64,000 nucleotides of DNA from Atherix ibis. Lineage: Eukaryota; Arthropoda; Insecta; Diptera; Athericidae. The DNA lies in assembly GCA_958298945.1 (NCBI GenBank), contig OY282606.1, forward strand, positions 71,101,622 through 71,165,621. Reading direction: 5' to 3'. This document shows positions 9,486-18,091 of this stretch, piece after piece. Within the stretch, counting starts at the first letter, position 1, and the number at the start of each line of letters is the position of its first letter. The position numbers were made by a program, and so were the translations under genes. The notes under the pieces were generated by a model, which saw only the letters and a list, made by a program, of their open reading frames with translations, was not told the DNA's origin and made no database searches.

Positions 9486-10775
9486 TAGTTTCTGTTTCTT
9501 TCGAATAGCTTTTTTTGGCATAATATATACCATATTTTTTTTGCTCAACTTCACGAATTACGAGTATTTCAATTTTTGTTTGTTTTGGCAACATATTTAT
9601 TTATACATAATGCGCTCTTTCTGCAATTTAAGATTATTAATAGTTTGATTGTTAATATTAGGTGATAGTATTTGATCGAATAGATGGCAAATTTTCTGCA
9701 AATTCATTTTTATTTTCGTTTATTTTACTAAAATGTTACTCTTATATTTTATTCCAGTTGTTTATTCCTATAAAGTCATATAATTTGAATTTATCGATTC
9801 AACCTCTAACAAAGATTATAATTTACATATGATAATTATAAATACTCACAACTAAGGCATAATTTATTTGCAAGCATTAATTAGCCATTAACATATTTTT
9901 TGACAAAGCTGCGCTTACGTTGTGCAATCACTCTTGCTCGCTTGCAATCACACACTCTACGTACGCCAATACTGAACTTTTTTTCGATAAACATTGTACT
10001 GTCGAAATCATATTTGTTTACATTAATTCAGCAACGAACTTTTCACTTTTTAACCACTTTTGTAACTGAACATAATCATTAAAAACCATTTATACGCGTC
10101 ACAAATTAAATTTCTATTAATTTGTCTAATAAAATTAAAGATTTCAACTTACTGAAAGAAAAAAATTTCCGGTTTTCTCATTCCGTTGAATGACCAGCAA
10201 CCCTCTACTAAATTCTCTATGTTCTGAAATAAAAACTTCCTATTAAATATTATCAACAATGATAAGTGTCAAAATAACAATTTAAAAAACAACAAAAGTA
10301 CGCAAGCACTGCGGTTTGCTACCACTTTATAGAGAATGGCGTATTTGAAGACTCTCCGAAAGTCTACAAAATTGAAGCGCTTGATATTTGAATGATATTT
10401 ACGAAATTAATAATAAACCTGAAATACAATTCCATTTCATATCAAAATATTGTACAAAAAATAAATGTTACCTTCTGTCGTGTTTAAATTATATTTTTCT
10501 TTGGAATAAGTGAGTTAAAATGCATATGAATTATGTTATTGGAATTGAAAAACTTTCTATTACGAAAAGAAGATGTCAGCGGGTGTCAAGTCCACATGTA
10601 AAAATCTACACAAAAGTATGCGGGCATTACGATTTCTCGTCGCTTTTAAGATAATTTCAACAGAAAATTGCGTATACAGCAATTTCAATGACATTTTCAT
10701 GTAAGTCGGATGACAGATGTGACATTTACAGCCATTTCAATAAAAGAAAAAGTGTGCTAATATTACAAAACAAAA
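9486..10775. other. intergenic, no gene seen
   Basis: Nothing recognised apart from the short open stretch at 9488-9594 (-) mentioned with the terminal exon. The left terminal repeat of MarE is expected near 10600 but is too degraded to place. Confidence 0.45.
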
Positions 10776-11879
10776 ATGGAACAAAGAGCAAATATAAAAT
10801 TTTGTGTTAAACTTGAAAAAAAATTAGCTGAGACATACGAATTGATGGAAAAAGTTTATGGTGATGATTGTATGAGTCGTACTCAAGTTTATACGTGGTT
10901 TACACGATTTAAAAATGGTCGTGAGGATATAAATGACACCCTAAGGCCAGTCGTCCAGAAGCTAGTAATCGTGCTGAATTGGTGAAAAAACTCCGTGAAA
11001 TTATTGGTATCGATGCAAATTTTACTACGAGAATGTTGGCTGAGGAATTAAACACTATTTGAAGAATTTTAACTGAAGATTTGGGTAAAAGAAAGGTCTG
11101 TGCGCGTTTTGTTGCACATGAATTAAATGAACATAAAAAAATCGCTCGTGTGGAGCATTGCAAAGACATTGTTGAAACTGCTGAAAACGATCCAGACTTT
11201 GTTGATTTGATAATAACTGGTGATGAGTCATGGTGATTTAAATATGACCCTGAAACTAAGCGACAATCTGCTGAATGGCAGTCCGAAGGCGAGCCAAAAC
11301 CAAAAAAATTGCGTTTTCAGAAGTCTCGAATCAAGACAATGTTGATTACTTTTGATGATTCGAAGGGTATTGTCCACAAGGAATTTGTTCCAGAAGCTCG
11401 AACTGTTAATGGGGAATACTATTTAGGCGTTTTAGATTGTTTGTGGAAAAGAATTGGTCGTGTTCGACCTGCATATCCATCAGGAAAACAGCTGTTTCTA
11501 TTGCACGATAATGCACCACCTCACAAGACCAAAAAAGTGAACGAATTTTTGATGAAAAAAAGGATTTCTCTCATCAACCATCCTCCGTATTCGCCTGATC
11601 TATCACCATGTGACTATTTTCTATTTCCGAAACTGAAAACCAAGATGAAAAGAGCATTTTATGATGATATCCAAGCCATTAAAGCAGCCGTAACCGAGGT
11701 GCTGAAGAACATTCCTATAAATGGCATAAAAAAATCTATGCATGCGCTAGTTGATCGTTCCAAACGTTGTATTGAGTCTAATGGAACCTATTTTGAATAA
11801 ATAATAACTTTCAAAGATAATATAATGTGTATTTTATTCTATATCCAAAAAGTACGGTTATTTTTCGGGACACACTGTG
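10776..11879 (+). pseudogene. MarE mariner with broken transposase
   Basis: Starts MEQRANIKFCVKLEKKLAETYEL with the helix-turn-helix TQVYTWFTRFKNGREDIND, then shifts frame after the RP linker. In-frame stops interrupt it near 11060 and directly after the first catalytic motif DESW (11236). From 11309 to 11800 the frame is open and holds LLHDNAPPH and YSPDLSPCDYFLF; 34 residues separate the second and third catalytic Asp (D34D). It ends GTYFE, as mariners do. The right terminal repeat, reading AACCGTACTTTTTGG inward and GTCCCGAAAAATAACC at its outer part, ends at 11879 before TA. The left repeat is not recognisable. Confidence 0.85.
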
Positions 11880-11881
11880 TA

Positions 11882-12396
11882 CATACACGAAAATCTGACG
11901 TTCGAGCCTATCCAGGTATTCTTTAATCTAAGGAAGATTCCATGATCCGATGATGCTCTGTCGAATCAACGATAAAACCGAGTAATGACCGTGTGTAATG
12001 CAGCTGGTATCATGATACAAGTTTACATGAGGTAGACTTGGGATTCACGAAAAGTGATATTAACGGGAGATCTCAGTTAATTCTTTTTAAATACAATCAG
12101 TTTAAATTTAAGACAAAGTTATGAGTTTAAAAAAAAGAGGCAATATTAATCTTCTACAACAAAATCTCGAAATAATGCAATAGAATATTTTATTTTAAAT
12201 GAATTGTTTTTTTTTTCGTTTTCGAAAAAGTTTTCAAATAATTTTTTTTGTACTATTATCATCAACTTTTTACCATTATCAACCTAATTCTAAAGGCAGG
12301 TGAGAATTAGAGTGAGAATTTTTTTTTATTAGATGATGACAAAAAAGAACGTAAAGCAGATGAAAATTTATAAAATTGAAGAAAAAAAAATTTCAA
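11882..12396. other. intergenic, no gene seen
   Basis: Flanking DNA of the Jockey insertion, with several T-runs; no coding sequence seen. Confidence 0.5.
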
Positions 12397-12405
12397 ATTG
12401 AGCAG
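12397..12405 (+). repeat. target-site duplication, left copy (ATTGAGCAG)
   Basis: ATTGAGCAG here recurs at 17039-17047 immediately after the poly(A) tail, bracketing the full-length Jockey element. Confidence 0.85.
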
Positions 12406-12519
12406 GAGTCTGGTCCACACTGCGTACCAGTGCGGACGTACGTATCTCTCTACGTATATCGATCGATAAATACCTAAACAGTTCGGATGCAAAAATATAT
12501 TAAAATCAAAGTGAAATAA

Positions 12520-12558
12520 AATAAGTACAAAAGTGAAATAATTCACTTTTGTATTATT
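12520..12558 (+). other. hairpin in the J1 5' leader
   Basis: AATAAGTACAAAAGTGAA (12520-12537), a 4-nt loop, then TTCACTTTTGTATTATT (12542-12558) form an 18-bp stem with one mismatch and one unpaired base, about 260 nt before ORF1. It is a possible RNA structure of the leader; function unknown. Confidence 0.5.
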
Positions 12559-12818
12559 TAATATAATACAAAATATATTATATAATATTATACTTTTAAT
12601 ACGTACAGACAATGGTGTGAAAAGTGTTGAAAAAAAAAATAAAGCAAACACGTTTATTAATAATAAATAATAAATATTTAAAAAAAAAAAAAACACTGGA
12701 AATTAAAGTGATTCAGTATTGGAAAAAAAAAAAATTTTTTATTGCTTAGAACACAAACGGAAGAGTTCATTTTATCGAGTTCCGAGTTTATTTCGTTTTT
12801 GTGTTCCTTGTAACTGTA

Positions 12819-14189
12819 ATGGCTAGCACCGCTAGGCAAATCATGCTATCTGCTACGGACACCGAAGCAGACACTGAGTCAGTGTCAGATTTCCAGCGGC
12901 CACTCGGCAGGCCAAAAAGAAAACAGACAAAGAGTCCATCTGGATCGACCAATACGCCGAACACATCGCCAAAAGTGATTAAAAAGAAAATGATAATAAA
13001 CAAAACAGAATTACAAACACCAACAACTAGCACCGCCAATCGGTTTCAAATACTGGCAAGTATGGATGTCGAGCCAGAGCGAATCAGTACACCAAATGAA
13101 ACCGTGAAGCCACCGCCAATCTTTATTAAAAACGTTGTAAATTTTGTTGAGATTGGCCGTGCTATTGAAAAAAGAATTGGCCCTGATGCATTCATTTGCA
13201 AGGCTCATATTAAAGGCCTTGCAATTCAAGCGAATAGTGGGATGGCCTACCGAAGTATCGTCCAATACTTGGACGAAATGAAGGCGGACTTCCACACGTA
13301 CCAGGCGAAGGATGAAAAACCTTTTAAAGTGGTAGTCCGGAATCTGCACCACACCACTCCCGTAGAGGAAATAAGAAAAGAACTGGAGATGCTGGGTCAC
13401 AAGGTAACTAGCATCTCAAATGTTAAGCAGAGGAATGCAGCGCTTCCTCTGTTTTTCATCTCGTTAAGACAAGCGGCTAACAACAAGACCATTTTTGATC
13501 TGGAAACGCTTGTCTATACAAGAATCAAAGTGGAGGAGCCTTATCCCACTAAGGACATAGTTCAATGCCACAGATGTCAACAGTACGGCCACACCAAATC
13601 ATACTGTCGGCACAAGCCAAAATGCGTGAAATGTGCAGGGGAACACCTGACCGCAGAATGTAGTAAAACGCGAGACAATCCAGCAAGGTGTGTACTTTGT
13701 GCTGAAAGCCACCCGGCAAACTACAAAGGCTGCTCCACACATAAAATGCTGCAGACAAAAATACGCCCAAATAATAATACATCCACAAATAAGACGGGAC
13801 TAACATCATTGCCAGTGCGACGAAACCTGACATTTGCTGAGATTGCATCTGGGCAGAAACAACAACAACAGCAGCAACAACAACCTCAACAACAAAACCA
13901 TCCACATCAACCTCCTCATCAACAACAACAGCAACCACAACATAAGCAGCAGCACCAACAACAGCGCCAGCAACATCACCAACACCAGGAACAGCAGCAA
14001 CAACAACAACAGCAGAAAAATGGTAGTCATGTTCCTATTCCTCGCCCATTATCCTACTCCTCAGACCTAACAACACTTCTTTCTACAATAACCAACAAAT
14101 TAATTCAAGAAATTACTCTTCTTCTCACTCCTCTGTTAACTGCTTTAACAACCGCCATTTCCTCACTAACAAGCAATATGAATAAATAA
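12819..14189 (+). CDS. J1 ORF1: gag-like nucleic-acid-binding protein with zinc knuckles and poly-Q
   Basis: 456 residues from ATG at 12819; the frame is also open upstream to 12801, but only from a GTG. In these elements ORF1 packages the element RNA. Residues about 95-245 resemble the RRM-like PRE_C2HC region (FIKNVVNFVEIGRAIEKRIG, then FKVVVRNLHHTTPVEEIRKEL). Three zinc knuckles follow: C250-x2-C-x4-H-x4-C (CHRCQQYGHTKSYC), CVKCAGEHLTAEC and CVLCAESHPANYKGC. A run of mixed CAA/CAG codons (13858-14016) encodes a Gln/His-rich low-complexity tract, then a hydrophobic C-terminal helix. The stop codon directly abuts the ATG of ORF2. Confidence 0.9.
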   Translation: MASTARQIMLSATDTEADTESVSDFQRPLGRPKRKQTKSPSGSTNTPNTSPKVIKKKMIINKTELQTPTTSTANRFQILASMDVEPERISTPNETVKPPPIFIKNVVNFVEIGRAIEKRIGPDAFICKAHIKGLAIQANSGMAYRSIVQYLDEMKADFHTYQAKDEKPFKVVVRNLHHTTPVEEIRKELEMLGHKVTSISNVKQRNAALPLFFISLRQAANNKTIFDLETLVYTRIKVEEPYPTKDIVQCHRCQQYGHTKSYCRHKPKCVKCAGEHLTAECSKTRDNPARCVLCAESHPANYKGCSTHKMLQTKIRPNNNTSTNKTGLTSLPVRRNLTFAEIASGQKQQQQQQQQPQQQNHPHQPPHQQQQQPQHKQQHQQQRQQHHQHQEQQQQQQQQKNGSHVPIPRPLSYSSDLTTLLSTITNKLIQEITLLLTPLLTALTTAISSLTSNMNK

Positions 14190-16889
14190 ATGTTCTCGTC
14201 AACCGATAAATCCCTATCCATCCTTCTCTGGAATGCTAACGGACTGACTTTACACCGACAAGAACTAGACATTCTCTTACACAACAAACGCATAGACGTT
14301 GCACTGATTACAGAAACTCACTTTACGTCCAGGTCGTTTTTTGCTATACGTGACTACAAAACATACAGAACTGACCATCCAGACAACACAGCACACGGTG
14401 GAACTGCCATCCTTATTAGAAATTCTTTAAATCACTCCTTCCACTCACAAACTGCCTCCGAATCCCTTCAGTCAATAGTTATTACCCTTCAATGTAAATC
14501 CTTTACCTTTAACGTTGCATCTGTTTATTGTCCTCCAAATAAAAAATTAACTCCCATACAATTTGATTCCTTCTTCAAATCAATTGGAAAATCCTTCATC
14601 GCGGGAGGAGATTATAATGCCAAGCACCCTAAATGGGGTTGCCGTGTTTCGAATCCCCGAGGAAAGATTCTCCAAAAACTCCTCCCCCATACCACTCTTG
14701 AGGTCCTATCTCCTCCCACGCCCACATATTGGCCGACCAGTGTCAGAAACCTTCCCGATATTCTAGACTATTTCATAACCACACCCATACATTCCATTAA
14801 TACTTCCATAGATACACTCCTTGACCTGAATTCCGACCATTCCCCTGTTCTCCTAACACTAGACACTTCTCCTTCTTTAAAATCCTATCCTGCCAAACTT
14901 GTAAATGGGAAAGTTGATTGGGACATTTTTAGACAAAACTTAGACCAACAGATTCATTTACAACAAAGCCTTAAGAACGTACAAGAAATAGACGATGCCG
15001 TAAACGACTTGACTGTTTGCATACAGAACTCAATCACTAACGCCCACATAACTCATAACAAACCAACCATACGAGAACATGACTATAATCTTCCGCAAAA
15101 AATTCGCAGCTTGATAAGCGAGAAACGTCGAGCCAGGGCCCAGTGGCAACGTTCAAGAATGCCAAATGAGAAGAAAAAACTGAACCAACTACAACGAGAA
15201 CTGAAACAAGAAATAATTAATTATAACAACGAACGATTTACTGAATACACAGAACCACTGACAACTAATAAATCACTCTGGACAGCTACCCGACGAATTC
15301 TCAAATACAAAACAGCTACACACCCGCTCCGGAATACCGACGGAACCTGGGCAAAAACAGATAAACAGAAAGCCGACATCTTCGGCAAACACTTAGAAAA
15401 CATCTTTAAGCCTCACGAAGATGTCCAAGACATTCTGCATGACGAACAAATATTCCGACAAATATCAACTCAGTTGCCCATAAGTCCACCTCCTAAGTTT
15501 TTCACTCCTTCCGAAGTTAAATTCACAATAGAACACCTTTCCAATAAAAAAGCCCCAGGATATGACCTAATAACTTCAGAAATCCTGAAACAAATTTCCA
15601 AAAAAACCCTCGTCCTTATAACCTATATTTATAATAGTATCCTCCGCACATCATTTTTTCCTTCCCTGTGGAAGTTTTCCATAATTAAGATGATCCCAAA
15701 ACCCAATAAGCCCAAAAATCTTCCTACCTCATATAGACCTATAAGCCTCCTTCCCATGTTATCAAAAATCCTAGAAAAATTAATCCTAAAACGCCTTTAT
15801 CCCATTTTTGAAACCGAGGGTGTCATTCCTCAGCATCAGTTTGGATTTCGACCTGAGCATTCCACTATCCAGCAGTGTCATCGCGTAGTCGACTACATAG
15901 CGTGTTCGCTAGAGCGAAAGGAATACTGCCCAGGCGTGTTTCTTGACATTTCGCATGCTTTCGACCGTGTATGGCACCCTGGATTGCTTTGGAAGTTGCA
16001 GCGAGTCCTACCCTCGAGTTATTTCCACATCCTTAAATCCTATCTCTCAGACCGATATTTTCAGGTAGCTGAAAATATGGAGTACTCTGACATTTATCCA
16101 ATTTCCGCCGGTGTCCCCCAAGGAAGTATCCTAGGTCCTATCCTATATAACATTTATACCCATGACATTCCTTGCCACAACAACATCCTAACCGCAACAT
16201 ATGCTGACGATACAGCCATCCTGACACATCACAAAGATCCTTCCACAGCCATTAGTATCCTTCAGAACCATATCCACTCCTTAGAAACTTGGTTCAAAAG
16301 GTGGAGAGTGAAGGTAAATGAGCAAAAATCTGCTCATGTAACTTTCACACTCTGCCGAGAACAAATTCCCGACATAACCCTAAACGGCAGTATTATTCCA
16401 CAAAAAAATAGCGTACGTTACCTTGGACTTATATTCGACAAACGGTTAACCTGGAACCTTCATACGAAAACTAAAAGACGTGAACTTAACGGACGATACA
16501 AACAATTCTTACGTCTCCTAGACAGCAAATCGAAACTTACAACAACAAGTAAACTATTACTGTACAATACGGTTCTGAAACCAATATGGACATATGGTCT
16601 AGAACTTTGGGGTTCGACTAAGCATTCCAACTCCCTTCCAATCCAATCCCTACAATCCCGAATCCTTCGTAAAATTGTCAATGCCCCCTTTTATGTGCGA
16701 AACACTGTTATCCACCGTGACCTAAATGTTCCATTTGTTCGTGAACTATGCATCTCCCGATATAAAAAATTCCATTCGCACCTATCCTTCCACCCTAATC
16801 CTTTAGGAAGGGAACTTTTCACTCCTACCCTTCCAGTATACATCCATCGACGTTTAAAACGGCGATGGCCGAGAGATTATTTAAAATGA
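14190..16889 (+). CDS. J1 ORF2: endonuclease and reverse transcriptase
   Basis: 899 residues, no internal stop. The N-terminal APE-type endonuclease nicks target DNA: SILLWNANGL near 10, E42 in TETHF, GGDYNAKHPKWG with D141 and N143, and SDHSP with D216/H217. The reverse transcriptase follows: YRPISLLPMLSKILEK, QFGFRPEHST, GVFLDISHAFDRVWH, AGVPQGSILGPILYNIY, and the catalytic YADD at residues 671-674. A C-terminal region runs to KRRWPRDYLK. There is no RNase H domain. Translation probably depends on re-initiation after ORF1, because TAA is followed at once by ATG. The protein copies the element RNA at the nicked target by target-primed reverse transcription. Confidence 0.95.
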   Translation: MFSSTDKSLSILLWNANGLTLHRQELDILLHNKRIDVALITETHFTSRSFFAIRDYKTYRTDHPDNTAHGGTAILIRNSLNHSFHSQTASESLQSIVITLQCKSFTFNVASVYCPPNKKLTPIQFDSFFKSIGKSFIAGGDYNAKHPKWGCRVSNPRGKILQKLLPHTTLEVLSPPTPTYWPTSVRNLPDILDYFITTPIHSINTSIDTLLDLNSDHSPVLLTLDTSPSLKSYPAKLVNGKVDWDIFRQNLDQQIHLQQSLKNVQEIDDAVNDLTVCIQNSITNAHITHNKPTIREHDYNLPQKIRSLISEKRRARAQWQRSRMPNEKKKLNQLQRELKQEIINYNNERFTEYTEPLTTNKSLWTATRRILKYKTATHPLRNTDGTWAKTDKQKADIFGKHLENIFKPHEDVQDILHDEQIFRQISTQLPISPPPKFFTPSEVKFTIEHLSNKKAPGYDLITSEILKQISKKTLVLITYIYNSILRTSFFPSLWKFSIIKMIPKPNKPKNLPTSYRPISLLPMLSKILEKLILKRLYPIFETEGVIPQHQFGFRPEHSTIQQCHRVVDYIACSLERKEYCPGVFLDISHAFDRVWHPGLLWKLQRVLPSSYFHILKSYLSDRYFQVAENMEYSDIYPISAGVPQGSILGPILYNIYTHDIPCHNNILTATYADDTAILTHHKDPSTAISILQNHIHSLETWFKRWRVKVNEQKSAHVTFTLCREQIPDITLNGSIIPQKNSVRYLGLIFDKRLTWNLHTKTKRRELNGRYKQFLRLLDSKSKLTTTSKLLLYNTVLKPIWTYGLELWGSTKHSNSLPIQSLQSRILRKIVNAPFYVRNTVIHRDLNVPFVRELCISRYKKFHSHLSFHPNPLGRELFTPTLPVYIHRRLKRRWPRDYLK

Positions 16890-17038
16890 TAAAATAAAAT
16901 TACCCTGTTCTGAGGTAACATCGATGGGTGTTTTCCTCCACATGTCTTCATGTCCTTGTATATTCCCGTAAAAAATCTGCTTGTTACTAGCATAAGTAGT
17001 TGTAGATATCATTTAAAAAAAAAAAAAAAAAAAAAAAA

Positions 17039-17047
17039 ATTGAGCAG
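17039..17047 (+). repeat. target-site duplication, right copy (ATTGAGCAG)
   Basis: Matches 12397-12405; its first A is shared with the poly(A) tail. Confidence 0.85.
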
Positions 17048-17216
17048 AAGCTTTTCTCGACGATAATACATTCATCAAATAAATGATCTAAAAGCAGAAG
17101 AATTCGGGCAGTAAAGAGGAATTTTTCATTGAATATTGTTTAGTTTTAAAAGAAAAATTATGTATGTAAATCTAAATCTAACATAACATATGTGATATAG
17201 ACGAAAAATCATAAAT

Positions 17217-17828
17217 TTTTTTAAATTTTTTTTTATTTATTTAGATATTTACAACTACAACATAGTAATAAGCAAATTTTTGCAATATATTAATTAACTT
17301 GATAGGTTGTGGGGAGTAAACATCCAATGAAGTTCCTCCTGCTAGCGTGTGTTTCTGTTAGGCCTCAATATTTAAGTAAATCACGCGACCAGTTTAAGTC
17401 TTCGATGGGTATTTCTAGGGAAGGAAATGGAGGATAGTTCTTGAATAAGAGGATTATTATGATTGATGACACAGGAACGGAACTTTTTATAGCGAGACAC
17501 TGCCACATCAAAAACAAATGGGACTTTAAGATCACGATGAATAACAGTATTGCGAACATAAAAGGGGGCATCGACAATTGTACGGAGTATTTTTGATTGA
17601 AGGGATTGGATTCGACGGGAATTAGAAGGCTTAGTAGATCCCCAGAGTTCTAGTCCGTATGTCCATATGGGTTTCAGTAAGGTATTGTATAACAGAACTT
17701 TGCTGTCTATAGTAAGTTTGGAACGTTTGTCTAGAAGTCGAAAGTAGTTTTAGGTATCGTCTTTTAAGTTCTTGTCTTTTAAGTCTTGTATGTGGGTTCC
17801 ATGTCAAGCGTTTGTCTAAGGTCAGTCC
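17217..17828 (-). mobile_element. Jockey copy A, 3' part (left of the nested R1-type element)
   Basis: Minus-sense 3' end of a Jockey element: a poly(T) start near 17217, 3' UTR, then the RT C-terminal region closely matching the copy at 55651-56788. It stops abruptly at 17828 within the RT segment encoding YLGL; the missing continuation resumes at 22023. The shared precise break shows one Jockey copy split by a later insertion. Confidence 0.9.
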
Positions 17829-17871
17829 TTTTTTTTCTGTTTAGATTAATGAGGTACAGGGGGAAACCTTC

Positions 17872-17972
17872 AAAAGGTACTCGCCTGGAAGTTTATTCTG
17901 CCAGGCGAGTTATGCGGGATCTCAAAAGGTACTCGCCTGGAAGTATTTCCTGCCAGGCGAGTTATGCGGGAT
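17872..17972 (-). repeat. two 52-bp tandem hairpin units in the R1-type 3' UTR
   Basis: Units start at 17872 and 17924. Each contains ACTCGCCTGG, a 12-nt loop, and CCAGGCGAGT (17879-17888 with 17901-17910; 17931-17940 with 17953-17962), giving a perfect 10-bp stem. The loops differ slightly between units while the stems are identical. Further stems follow upstream in the RNA: GGAAC/GGTTCC near 17993-18006 and CCCCGG/CCGGGG at 18005-18010 with 18037-18042. In related elements the 3' UTR is recognised by the element's own reverse transcriptase. Confidence 0.85.
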
Positions 17973-18091
17973 AAGATTTTTATCTTGCTCCCGGAACGAT
18001 GGTTCCCCGGCGGCACTCTTTGTAAGTACTACTTCACCGGGGCGTTCTTGTTTGATGCTACTGCTGTACCGATGTTATGACGCCTCGCGGC

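Larger units (their letters stand above)
12406..17038 (+). mobile_element. full-length Jockey-clade non-LTR retrotransposon (J1)
   Basis: About 4.63 kb: a 5' leader (12406-12818), ORF1 (12819-14189), ORF2 (14190-16889), a 3' UTR and a 24-25 nt poly(A) run (17015-17038). It is bounded by a 9-bp target duplication. Both ORFs are open throughout and catalytic residues are in place, so it is structurally complete and probably a recent insertion. Four other Jockey copies in the window are truncated or interrupted. The clade is assigned from the order APE endonuclease then RT without RNase H, and from RT motif style. Confidence 0.93.

Noticed and set aside
12307..12696. 129-codon Phe/Leu-rich minus-strand frame
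   Set aside because: Read from A-rich runs in the Jockey leader; spans the insertion boundary.
12801..12818. Upstream start for Jockey ORF1
   Set aside because: The open frame from 12801 begins with GTG; the first ATG is at 12819.
13549..14030. Val- and Leu-rich minus-strand frames
   Set aside because: Antisense of the CAA/CAG repeat tract of Jockey ORF1.
17872..17972. Direct repeats with internal palindromes resembling a short CRISPR array
   Set aside because: Only two units, contiguous without spacers, and located in the 3' UTR of a retrotransposon in insect DNA.
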